Below, piece by piece: positions 4,348 to 11,879 of a stretch of DNA of 14,395 bases. Origin of the DNA: an uncultured bacterium (GTDB lineage: Bacteria > Actinomycetota > UBA4738 > HRBIN12); contig CALGFI010000087.1 in the NCBI GenBank assembly GCA_937881155.1, positions 1 to 14,395 of the forward strand, read 5' to 3'. The notes under the pieces were generated by a model that worked only from the letters and a program-made list of their open reading frames with translations, made no database searches and was not told the DNA's origin. The position numbers and the translations under genes are program-made. The first letter of the stretch is position 1, and each line of letters starts with the position of its first letter.

Positions 4348-7241
4348 TCGTCGCTCGCGTTCGCCGCGACCCACGCCGTGCCGGGGTCGCAGAACGCCTG
4401 GAAGTCGCACCACCGGCACTGCTCGCCCGGCGTCGGCTCGAACTGCCCCTCGGCGATCCCGCCCAGCCACGCGCGCACGCGGTCGCGGACCCCGTCGACG
4501 TCGTCGACGACGTACGACGCCTCCTCGCCGCTCGACAGGTACAGGTACGTGAGCCGAAGGTCCTCCGGGCGCTTGCGCCACACGTCGATGCAGGCCAGGG
4601 CGTACACGTCGAGCTGCACACGCGCGAGTGGATCGTCGTCGCGCGGACGCTTGCCCGTCTTGTAGTCGACGACCTCCCACGGCCCGTCGTCGTCCGCGCC
4701 GTAGATCGCGTCGATCCGCCCCGCGACGACGAACCCGCCGATCGGGAGCAGGAACGAGCGCTCGACGAACCGCGGCACCATCGACGCGAACCTGCTCGAC
4801 AGGAACGCCCGGCGAAGGTCCTCGATGCGTCCCGGCCGGCCCGCGAGCTCCTCGACGATCAGGTCGGGGCCGTCGTCATCCTCGAGAAGCGATCCCTGGC
4901 CGTGCGAGTGGAGTTCGATCCACCGATGGATCTCGCTCCCGATGCGCGCGGCCGGGCCGGCGAACCGAGGAAGCGGCCGAACGCTGCTCCAGTAGTAGCG
5001 CTTCGGGCACCGCCCGTAGTCGACGATCCCACCGACCGAGATCGTCGCCGGGAGCGGACGTTCCACCTGCACGCGAGCCTCCAACTCGACGAGGTGCGCT
5101 GCGAGGCTACGCCGTTCCGCAGAAAGCTCCGCAAACCGTCCCCGCTCGTCGGGATGAAGCGTGTCGAGCAGCGATGGCGGCACCGAACCGACCTCCGCTG
5201 TGTCGATCGCCGCGCGGCGCCACCCATCGGCGAACAGCGGCTCCGCCGGCTCGGGCCGAGCAGTGCCCGGCCAGTCCCGCACGAACGCCTGCCGATAGCC
5301 GGCCAGCGGGTTCTCGTCGTCGACCTGGGGTCCTCGATCCACCGACGCGATCCCCGACAGCTCGCCCCAGTCGCACAGCTCCTCGAGGAACGCTCCGGGC
5401 TCTTTCGGCTTCTGCGTCTCGCCGTACCAGTGCGCGCCGGAAACGAACAGGTTCCGGCGCGCGCGCGTCAGCGCGACGTAGCACGTGCGCCGTTCCTCGA
5501 TCGTCTCTTGCCGGCGGAGCTCTTCCTTGAACTTCGACAGGTTGCCGTCGTAGCGCGGCAGGATGATCGAGTCGCCACGGAGCTCGAAGTCGAGCGACCT
5601 GGCGCGCTCGGCCGGGTTGTGCTGGATCCGGTCGTTCGGAAGCATCCCCTTCGCCAGTCCCGGCACGAACACCGTGTCGAACTCCAGGCCCTTCGCGACG
5701 TGGATCGTCATGACCTTCACCGAGTCGTCGTCCGAGGGCTGAACGGGAGACCACTCCTCTCGCTCACCCGCTTCGACCGTCTCGACGTAGTCGAGGAGGC
5801 GCTGCAACGTCAGCTCGCCTTCGAGCGGCGAGAACGCGTGCACCTCGTCGAGGAACGCGGCGAGGTTCCGCCGGCGAGACGTCGCCATCGCCACGTCCGG
5901 CGACGCATCGAGCTCCTCGAGCAAGCCGATCCGGCGGATCACCTCGGCGAGGAACTCGGCGACCGGGCGTCGTGCCTCCACTCGGAGCGTGGCCAGCTCT
6001 TCGCGGAACTCCTCCAGCCTCGAACGCCCCTCGTCGGACAGCTCCGTGACCTCGTCCAGGTGATCGAGCGCCTCGGAGACGAGGAACGGGATGTCCTCCG
6101 AGAGGTCCTCGTCCTCGTCGCGGAGCTCGTAGGTCTTCCCCTTGGCCCACGCGGCGACGCGCGCCAGGTCCCGGAACCCCACCCGGTACCGAGGTCCGAG
6201 CAGGACCCGCCCGAGCGCGACGCTCTCGAGCGGACTGGCCACCGCGCGCGCGTACGCGAGGACCTCGACGACCTCGGGGGTCCGGAGCAGACCCGCGAGC
6301 CCCACGATCTCGAACTGCACCCCGGCTTCGGAGAGAACCCGCTGCATCGTGGGGAACAGCCGCGACGAACGACACAGGATCGCGAACTGACGCCACGGAA
6401 CGCCCGCGTCGTGGAGCTCGAGGATCCGGCCGGCGATCGCGTGCGCCTCCGTCACCTCGTCGCGATGGCGAGTGATCTCGACGCGTCCGTCTCCGTTCTC
6501 CGGCCACGGATCGAGTCGCTTTCCCGGGTCGGGTCGCTGGTTCTGCGGGAGCGGCGCGATCAGCGCGTCTGCAGTCTCCAGGATCCGGCGGCCGGACCGG
6601 AAGTTCGTGTACAGGGGCAGCTTCTCTGCGGGGGCGCCGTCGGTCTTTCGGAAGCGAGTGGGGAACTCGAGCAGGTTGTAGAGGCTGGCACCGCGCCACG
6701 CGTAGATGTTCTGGTCGGGGTCGCCAACCGCTGTGACGGGGTGCCCCGCGGAGAAGACGCCTTCGAGCAATCGTGCCTGCGCGACGTTCGTGTCCTGGTA
6801 CTCGTCGAGCAGAACGGCCGAGAAGCGCCGCCGGTACTCCTCGCCGACCTGGGGATGGTTCCGGACGACGCGGGCGGCAAGCGCGATCTGGTCTCCGAAA
6901 TCGATAACGCCGAGCTCCCGCTTCAGTTCCTGGAACCGCGAGACGGCGTTCGCGAGCTCTCCTCGCCGACCTCGGGATGGTTCCGGACGACGCGGGCGGC
7001 GAGCGCGATCTGGTCTCCGAAATCGATCACGCCGAGCTCCCGCTTCAGTTCCTGGAACCGCGCGACGGCGTTCGCGAGCTCGACGCGTTCCTGCGCCGCC
7101 CGGTACGCGCGATCGGAACGGTGCTGGGAGAGTGCTTCGAGCCGTTCCTCGTTGAACTCGACGATCTCGTGGGGATCGACCAGGTGATTCTGCGCCTGGT
7201 CGGCCAGGTCGAGGATGTTGCCGACGATCGTGGGCTGCCAC
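4344..7241 (-). CDS. adnB: AdnB-like helicase-nuclease, C-terminal fragment (frameshifted)
   Basis: This frame carries about 830 of the 1084 residues of the restored AdnB-like protein. Homology begins only near 6963 (GELANAVSRF); the stretch from 7241 down to there is an out-of-frame reading. Helicase motifs are intact: Walker B LLDEYQDT (restored residues 263-270), motif III AVGDPDQNIYAWRGA (290-304), motif V MTIHVAKGLEFDTV and motif VI CYVALTRARRNL. A RecB-type nuclease follows, with D963 in GRID, D978/K980 in DYKTGK, and Q995/Y999 in QLDVY. Four cysteines fit an iron-sulfur cluster: C864 in CPKRYYW and C-x2-C-x5-C at 1061-1070. AdnB is the lead 3'-5' motor of the actinobacterial end-resection enzyme. 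The stop overlaps the convergent gene by four bases. The frame is separated from its N-terminus by a 122-bp tandem duplication. Confidence 0.85.
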   Translation of the reverse strand: MAAHDRRQHPRPGRPGAESPGRSPRDRRVQRGTARSTLPAPFRSRVPGGAGTRRARERRRAVPGTEAGARRDRFRRPDRARRPRRPEPSRGRRGELANAVSRFQELKRELGVIDFGDQIALAARVVRNHPQVGEEYRRRFSAVLLDEYQDTNVAQARLLEGVFSAGHPVTAVGDPDQNIYAWRGASLYNLLEFPTRFRKTDGAPAEKLPLYTNFRSGRRILETADALIAPLPQNQRPDPGKRLDPWPENGDGRVEITRHRDEVTEAHAIAGRILELHDAGVPWRQFAILCRSSRLFPTMQRVLSEAGVQFEIVGLAGLLRTPEVVEVLAYARAVASPLESVALGRVLLGPRYRVGFRDLARVAAWAKGKTYELRDEDEDLSEDIPFLVSEALDHLDEVTELSDEGRSRLEEFREELATLRVEARRPVAEFLAEVIRRIGLLEELDASPDVAMATSRRRNLAAFLDEVHAFSPLEGELTLQRLLDYVETVEAGEREEWSPVQPSDDDSVKVMTIHVAKGLEFDTVFVPGLAKGMLPNDRIQHNPAERARSLDFELRGDSIILPRYDGNLSKFKEELRRQETIEERRTCYVALTRARRNLFVSGAHWYGETQKPKEPGAFLEELCDWGELSGIASVDRGPQVDDENPLAGYRQAFVRDWPGTARPEPAEPLFADGWRRAAIDTAEVGSVPPSLLDTLHPDERGRFAELSAERRSLAAHLVELEARVQVERPLPATISVGGIVDYGRCPKRYYWSSVRPLPRFAGPAARIGSEIHRWIELHSHGQGSLLEDDDGPDLIVEELAGRPGRIEDLRRAFLSSRFASMVPRFVERSFLLPIGGFVVAGRIDAIYGADDDGPWEVVDYKTGKRPRDDDPLARVQLDVYALACIDVWRKRPEDLRLTYLYLSSGEEASYVVDDVDGVRDRVRAWLGGIAEGQFEPTPGEQCRWCDFQAFCDPGTAWVAANASDD
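6837..7081. repeat. Near-perfect tandem duplication, period 122 bp, inside adnB
   Basis: Bases 6837-6959 align to 6959-7081 with four substitutions (6851/6973, 6879/7001, 6906/7028, 6941/7063). Identity stops abruptly on both sides. The period is 40 codons plus two bases, so the second copy shifts the reading frame. Both copies encode the ELANAVxRFQELKRELG to NHPxVGEE region between helicase motifs Ia and II. Two differences are silent and two give conservative changes (Ala/Ser and Glu/Gln). Deleting one copy restores a single reading frame from 7720 to 4344. Confidence 0.95.
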
Positions 7242-7720
7242 TCGCTCGACAGGTGTTCGAACGGCATCAGATCGAGCACACGCGAGCAGAGCTCGACCCG
7301 CTGTGCCGGCGTCAGCACACGCTGGCCAGGCTCGATGCCGTCGAGCATGCCGTAGCGTTCGAGCAGCTGCTGGGCGAACCCGTGGTAGTTGGTGACCTCG
7401 GGCTCCTCACCCTCCTCCAGCTGCAGCGTCGAGAGCGCCTTGCGGATCCGGAAGACGAGGTTCTCCGTGGCCTTGTTCGTGAAGGTGAGGCACAGCACGT
7501 TGCCGGGGAGGGCGCCATCGGTTCCGTCGCTGTCGGCGTACCGGAGCGCGAGCCAGATCACGCGCGCGGCCATCACCGACGTCTTGCCCGATCCGGCGCC
7601 GGCAACGACGACGCACGGCTCGAGCGGCCACGAGATGGCGCGCCACTGTTCCTGCGTCGGCTCCGCGCCGATGAACTCGACGATCTCGCGCGGGATGAGG
7701 TCGTGTGCCGCGCGTGTCAC
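6923..7720 (-). CDS. adnB: AdnB-like helicase-nuclease, N-terminal fragment (frameshifted)
   Basis: This frame holds the first 254 residues of the AdnB-like protein. It starts at GTG 7720, whose first bases overlap the adnA stop as GTGA, with AAGGAG about 10 bases upstream. It shows the Q-motif PTQEQWRAI (21-29), the Walker A loop VVVAGAGSGKTS (37-48), motif Ia LCLTFTNKATENL (77-89) and the VIDFGDQI segment (231-238) that precedes Walker B in UvrD/Rep helicases. After VGEE the frame runs into the second repeat copy out of register and stops at 6923 after eleven foreign residues. Alone it would be a truncated motor domain without Walker B. Joining it to the downstream fragment by removing 122 bp gives 1084 residues, close to known AdnB lengths. 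Confidence 0.85.
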   Translation of the reverse strand: MTRAAHDLIPREIVEFIGAEPTQEQWRAISWPLEPCVVVAGAGSGKTSVMAARVIWLALRYADSDGTDGALPGNVLCLTFTNKATENLVFRIRKALSTLQLEEGEEPEVTNYHGFAQQLLERYGMLDGIEPGQRVLTPAQRVELCSRVLDLMPFEHLSSEWQPTIVGNILDLADQAQNHLVDPHEIVEFNEERLEALSQHRSDRAYRAAQERVELANAVARFQELKRELGVIDFGDQIALAARVVRNHPEVGEESSRTPSRGSRN

Positions 7721-9261
7721 GTAGTTGCGACTCCTTGCGCGGGAGCGCGCTCCGTTTCGGGAACCGGAAAGACGGGTTGACCTTCCGGGTACAGCGAGCA
7801 CAGCGACTTGAAGTCGCAGAAGAAGCAGTCGGCCGCGGGGTTCGGACGGTACGTGCCCGAATCGTCGAGCTCCCGGATGCGCGCGATGAGCGCCGAGAGG
7901 CGTTCGCGCATCCGTGCCTGGTACTCGTCTTCGCCAGCAGGCGACACCGGCCACGCGTGCGGCGGTATCTGGCCGCTCCGCCAGTCGCCGCGGAGGAAGG
8001 AGAGGTCCACGGCGCGAACGGGCCGGTACCGTTCGAGCTCCGGCGAGAGCATCACGCCGAGGTAATAGATGCCGAGCTGGAGGCTCTCGGCGGCCTTGGG
8101 CGCCTTCTCGGGCTTGCCGGTCTTGAAGTCGGTGATGCGGTACCCCTGCTCGTGTGGGCCGATGCGGTCGATCTTGCCCTTCAGGACGGCATCTTCGAAC
8201 CCGAAGGTGAACTCGACCTCGGTCGCGTCGGCAGCGAGCCGGCCGTAGTTGTCGACCCAGTTCGGCAGCATGCGTTCCACGGCGAGCTTGCGGAACGCCG
8301 CGCTCACCGCTTTCGACGGGAACCGGCTCTCATCCCATCGCCCGTCGAGCTCGGCGACGAGCGCCTCGAGGTTCCGCTCGATCTTCCCGTTCTCGCACTG
8401 CTCGATCAGCTGGTGGACGAGCTTGCCGACCCAGGCATGATGTCCGCCGCGCCGCGATAGACCGAGCTCTTCGCCGAGGACGAACTGCAGGTCGCAGTTC
8501 TCGAGCTTCTCCAGACGGGAGAACGACAGGCGGAGCGTTTCGTGGAGGGGACGGCCGGTGTCGGTCCAGTCGCGCTGGAACCACCAGCGAGTCGGGTCCA
8601 CTCCGAGGGCGAGGAGACCATCGAGGGCCGCCAGGCGCTCGATGGCAGGAGCCGTCATGTCCCCGAGCGTTCGGCGCCACACGGCCGTTGCCTCTCGAAC
8701 CGAGACGGGCTCACGCGCGACGGCCGGTGCCGGCGACCACTCGATGCCCGCTTCCACGACGAAGCGTGACCTCGCACCCTCCTGGCCCGCTGCCGGATCG
8801 CTGGCTGTGAGAAGGACGCGACGCCCGGCTCGACCGACGACGGATCGGAACAGCCGGCGTTCGTCGGCGAGGCGAGCGCGCATGCGTTCCGACCTCGTCC
8901 ACGTCCGTTCGAGCGACGTGAGGTCGAACATCGGCTCGGGTCGAGAGGTGCTCGGGAAGTCGCCCTCGACCGCTCCGACCACGACGACCGTGTCGAACTC
9001 CGCCCCGGTCGTTCCGTGCGCGGTGAGCACCTGGACGGCGTCGGCGTGCGGATCGCCGATCCCCGCGAGGCCGGGTCCGCCCTCGCCGGCGTCGAGAAGG
9101 TCGACGAACGCCGCGACGGATGCGTCGGCCGACCCGCCGATGCGCTCGATCGCCTGGGCGAAGGCGACGACGGCGTCGATGTCGCGTCGCGCACGGCCGT
9201 CACCGTCGTCGACGAGCCGGCGCGAGTAAGGCAGCCAGGTCGCGTCGCGCACGGCCGTCAC
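7717..9261 (-). CDS. adnA: AdnA-like helicase-nuclease, C-terminal fragment (frameshifted)
   Basis: This frame carries restored residues about 458-962 of the AdnA-like protein; true homology begins at LPYSRRLVDDGD near 9236. The motor remnant includes a motif V equivalent, LTAHGTTGAEFDTV, which lacks the usual lysine, and a weak motif VI (VVGRAGRRVLL). The nuclease is well preserved: D813 in GKIDRI, D826/K828 in DFKTGK, and Q843/Y847 in QLGIY. The iron-sulfur cysteines are C704 in LENCDL and C-x2-C-x5-C at 927-936. This agrees with mycobacterial AdnA, a subunit with an active nuclease but a secondary motor. The stop TGA overlaps the adnB GTG. The fragment is cut from its N-terminus by the 58-bp duplication. 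Confidence 0.83.
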   Translation of the reverse strand: MTAVRDATWLPYSRRLVDDGDGRARRDIDAVVAFAQAIERIGGSADASVAAFVDLLDAGEGGPGLAGIGDPHADAVQVLTAHGTTGAEFDTVVVVGAVEGDFPSTSRPEPMFDLTSLERTWTRSERMRARLADERRLFRSVVGRAGRRVLLTASDPAAGQEGARSRFVVEAGIEWSPAPAVAREPVSVREATAVWRRTLGDMTAPAIERLAALDGLLALGVDPTRWWFQRDWTDTGRPLHETLRLSFSRLEKLENCDLQFVLGEELGLSRRGGHHAWVGKLVHQLIEQCENGKIERNLEALVAELDGRWDESRFPSKAVSAAFRKLAVERMLPNWVDNYGRLAADATEVEFTFGFEDAVLKGKIDRIGPHEQGYRITDFKTGKPEKAPKAAESLQLGIYYLGVMLSPELERYRPVRAVDLSFLRGDWRSGQIPPHAWPVSPAGEDEYQARMRERLSALIARIRELDDSGTYRPNPAADCFFCDFKSLCSLYPEGQPVFPVPETERAPAQGVATT

Positions 9262-9294
9262 CGTCGTCGACGAGCCGGCGTGAGTACGGCAGCC
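9181..9294. repeat. Near-perfect tandem duplication, period 58 bp, inside adnA
   Basis: Bases 9181-9236 align to 9239-9294 with two substitutions (9223/9281 and 9229/9287), both silent in the adnA frame. Identity ends sharply on both sides. The period is 19 codons plus one base, so one extra copy shifts the frame. Both copies encode LPYSRRLVDDGDGRARRD. Removing 58 bp gives one continuous reading frame from 10663 to 7717. Confidence 0.95.
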
Positions 9295-10663
9295 GTTCCC
9301 ACAAGATCCTGAACGCCTCGATCACGGACGAGGCGGCAAGTTCGGCATCCGCGAGGACCGACCGTACGTGCTCGAGATTCGTCCGCTCGGCTTCCCCCAA
9401 GATCGACGCGAACGAGAGTGCCTCGGCGGGCGGACGTGCCGACGCGCGGGTGGCGCGAAGGACCATTCGGGCCTCCGCGGGTGAGAGCCCTCCGAGCTCC
9501 GACGTCAGAACGGGTTCGACCAACACGTCGCGCTCGGCCGGCCGGGCGATCCACCGGAGCGCGAGCGCGAACGGGACCGTCGCGGGCTCCGCGGCAAGCG
9601 CAAGTCCGCTCTCGGGGACGTGCCTCGGCACGCCCGCGTCGTCGAGGGCGCGGAGCAGCGCGCCGAGACGCGTGCTCTGACGGCGTACGACGACGCACAG
9701 CTCGCGCCACGGAACGCCGTCCTCGACGTGGATTCGACGGAGCTCGCGGGCCACCGACTCGTGCTCTTCGGAAGTGTGCGCGGCGAACCACGCGTCGCGA
9801 ACGACCCCTCGACCACGGTGATCGGTCGACAACTCCACGCGGACCGCGTTCGGAAATCGCTCGTGGAATCGCTCGAGCGGCACCACGCTCGTTCCCTGGA
9901 ACGAGAAGACGTGCGCGCCGGCGTTCCCGGCGACGACGATGCTCGCCGGGCGGAGCGCTACGAGGAGCCGTTCGGCCGCGAAGGTCGTGTCCTGGTAGTC
10001 GTCGACGAGCACGTGGTCGAACATCGGGTCGCCGATCTCGGCCGCGACGGCCGCCTGCTCGACGAGTCCGGCGAAGTCGACGGCCGATTCGACGTCGAGC
10101 TGGTGCAGGTAGCGACGGAGGAAGCGCGCGAGCTCCGGCCATCCGCCGAGCGAACGCTCGGCCGCAGCGGCCTCGATCTCGTCCGGACCGAGGAGCGCTT
10201 CCTGAGCGCGGAGGACGAACTGGCGAACCTCGTCTGCGAACCCGCGCAGTCCGAGCAGGCGGCCGTACGCCGGCCACTCGGCGGGGTCCTCACCTGCGAG
10301 CAACTCCTGGACCTTCCCGAATTGTTCGGCCGCGGCGAGGATCGTCGGCGGCGTCTCGTATTTGAGGTCCCGGTAGCGCTCGCTCACGACCTGATAGGCG
10401 AGCCCGTGCACGGTGACGACGCGCAGGCTGGGAAGCGATCCCGGTAGTCGTGACAACAGCTCGCGACGGGCTTCGTCTCGCGCGTGACGGGATCCGACGA
10501 CGAGCGCGACACGGTCGGGATCCGCGCCGCGCGCGATCAGGTTCAGGAAACGTTCGCGAAGGACCGACGTCTTGCCGCAACCGAACCCACCTGTGACGAT
10601 TAGCGGTCCCGCGGCGTGCTCGAGGACGCGCTGCTGTTGGGCATCTGGCGAGTAGGGGGCCAT
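9200..10663 (-). CDS. adnA: AdnA-like helicase-nuclease, N-terminal fragment (frameshifted)
   Basis: This frame holds the first 475 residues of the AdnA-like protein from ATG 10663; no good ribosome site precedes it. It opens with a Q-motif-like QQQRVLEHA and a Walker A loop GGFGCGKTS (25-33). Motif II is HVLVDDYQDTT (217-227), with Asp-Asp in place of the usual Asp-Glu. The motif III position reads VVAGNAGAHVFSFQGT (243-258), having lost the GDxxQ consensus seen in AdnB. The motor therefore looks partly degenerate, consistent with AdnB being the lead motor. The frame reads through the right-hand repeat copy, then enters the left copy out of register and ends at 9200. The gene lies 61 bp after the site-2 protease gene on the same strand. 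Restored length is 962 residues. Confidence 0.83.
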   Translation of the reverse strand: MAPYSPDAQQQRVLEHAAGPLIVTGGFGCGKTSVLRERFLNLIARGADPDRVALVVGSRHARDEARRELLSRLPGSLPSLRVVTVHGLAYQVVSERYRDLKYETPPTILAAAEQFGKVQELLAGEDPAEWPAYGRLLGLRGFADEVRQFVLRAQEALLGPDEIEAAAAERSLGGWPELARFLRRYLHQLDVESAVDFAGLVEQAAVAAEIGDPMFDHVLVDDYQDTTFAAERLLVALRPASIVVAGNAGAHVFSFQGTSVVPLERFHERFPNAVRVELSTDHRGRGVVRDAWFAAHTSEEHESVARELRRIHVEDGVPWRELCVVVRRQSTRLGALLRALDDAGVPRHVPESGLALAAEPATVPFALALRWIARPAERDVLVEPVLTSELGGLSPAEARMVLRATRASARPPAEALSFASILGEAERTNLEHVRSVLADAELAASSVIEAFRILWERLPYSRRLVDDGDGRARRDLAALLAPARRRR

Positions 10664-10724
10664 CGCGGCGCGATGGTACCGCCGGTCACCGACAGGCTTT
10701 CCGTGATCGGCCGGTATTGGCGAA

Positions 10725-11831
10725 CTACGACGTCGAACGGGCGTGCGATCGAACCCAGCGGTACACGGCGCCGCCGGTGAGCGAACCGACGAGCGTCCCG
10801 TCGCGCAGCACCAGTGCGGAATTCGTGGAGCCGAGGCGTGAGGCGGCCTCGTCGAGGCGCTCATCGGGTCTGAGGACCGCGACGTGCTCGAGCGGCACCA
10901 CGGCGTCGCGCGCGGGCCTGAGCGGGTCGACCGAGCCGATCGCGCGCGCCGAATCGAACGAGATGACGCCGATCACTCGTCCGCCTACTTCGATGACGGG
11001 GAAGGCCTCGCCCTGGCGGCCGCGCAGGAACCGGTCGAGCGTCTCCGACAGCGTCATGTCCGCGGGAACGGCGGGCGGCGGCGGGTCCATCGCGTCGGCG
11101 ACGGTCGCCGCGGCGAGCCGATCCGCCACCCCGGCCTGCTGTTCCGACGCACGTGCCCCTTGGAAGATGAACAGCCCAATCAGCCCGAGCCAGAACGCGG
11201 AGATGACGTTCTGTCGCGAGATCTCATAGGCCGCGGCGACGAACAAGAGGATCCCAACACCTATCCCGGCCTTCGCGGCGATGCGCGTGCCGGTCGCTCG
11301 GTTCCGCGTGACGCCCCACACCACGGCCTGCAGGACACGTCCGCCGTCGAGGGGCAATCCAGGAAGGACGTTGAAGATCGCCATGAACAGGTTGATGAAG
11401 CCGACATACCTGAACATGCTCGAGAGCGGACCGTCCCCCTCGACGCTCGACGCGGCCCAGAACAGACCGCCGAGCGTGAGACTCGTCAGGGGCCCGAGGA
11501 GCGCGATCGCGAACGCTGGGCCGGGGCCGCGCTCCTCCGAACGCGCGGCGGTGAACCCACCGAAGAACACGAGCGTGATGCCCTCGACGCGGATGCCGGC
11601 GAGGCGGGCGGTCACGGCGTGCGCGAGCTCATGTAGGAAGACCGACCCGAAGAACAGCGCCGCCGCAACGAGCGCGTACGCGATCGCCTGACCGTCGCCG
11701 AGCCCGGGGTAACTGCGCTCGAATCGGGTCCACAGCGAAAACACGGCGATGACCGCGATCCAGATCCACGACGAGTCCACGTTGACGGGGATGCCGCTGA
11801 TCGTGGCGATGCGGAACGAACGTCCGAACAT
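10725..11831 (-). CDS. Site-2 protease family (M50) intramembrane metalloprotease with two CBS domains
   Basis: A 368-residue membrane protein from ATG 11831. The zinc-site motif HELAH is at 67-71 within a transmembrane helix (about 49-70), and the second signature NVLPGLPLDGG (154-164) supplies the third ligand aspartate. About six hydrophobic segments are visible (roughly 21-34, 49-70, 103-127, 142-158, 188-202 and 210-224). The tail from about 241 contains two CBS repeats (VADAMDPPPPAV to SFDSARAIG, and AVVPLEHVAVL to GGAVYRWV), which usually bind adenine nucleotides and may gate activity. Such SpoIVFB/Rip3-type enzymes cleave membrane-bound substrates, for example anti-sigma factors, but no candidate substrate is encoded here. 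It is the first gene of the likely unit leading into adnA and adnB, and it is divergent from the metallophosphoesterase gene. Confidence 0.9.
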   Translation of the reverse strand: MFGRSFRIATISGIPVNVDSSWIWIAVIAVFSLWTRFERSYPGLGDGQAIAYALVAAALFFGSVFLHELAHAVTARLAGIRVEGITLVFFGGFTAARSEERGPGPAFAIALLGPLTSLTLGGLFWAASSVEGDGPLSSMFRYVGFINLFMAIFNVLPGLPLDGGRVLQAVVWGVTRNRATGTRIAAKAGIGVGILLFVAAAYEISRQNVISAFWLGLIGLFIFQGARASEQQAGVADRLAAATVADAMDPPPPAVPADMTLSETLDRFLRGRQGEAFPVIEVGGRVIGVISFDSARAIGSVDPLRPARDAVVPLEHVAVLRPDERLDEAASRLGSTNSALVLRDGTLVGSLTGGAVYRWVRSHARSTS

Positions 11832-11866
11832 CCACCGAGCGTACCCGAGCGCGCGCGAACGCTGTG

Positions 11867-11877
11867 CGACAGTGTCG
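11867..11877. promoter_or_regulatory. Short dyad CGACA-G-TGTCG just before the metallophosphoesterase start
   Basis: Five-base arms around one base lie in the 48-bp gap between two divergent genes and end three bases before the ATG at 11880. It could be a shared operator, but the arms are short and no clear -35/-10 elements were found in either direction. Confidence 0.2.
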
Positions 11878-11879
11878 GG

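Noticed and set aside
4203..7187. A 994-codon open frame on the plus strand opposite adnB
   Set aside because: It is antisense to well-conserved helicase and nuclease motifs and its translation is an Arg/Glu/Asp/Val-rich stretch without domains, as expected of a mirror frame in GC-rich coding DNA.
7721..7954. Longer start for the adnB N-terminal frame, up to 7954
   Set aside because: It would overlap the iron-sulfur cysteine region of adnA in another frame; GTG 7720 with AAGGAG upstream and the GTGA overlap is a much better start.
6837..9294. The two tandem repeats as a CRISPR-like or mobile-element signature
   Set aside because: Each has only two adjacent copies, no spacers, no inverted ends and no transposase, and each encodes in-frame helicase sequence.
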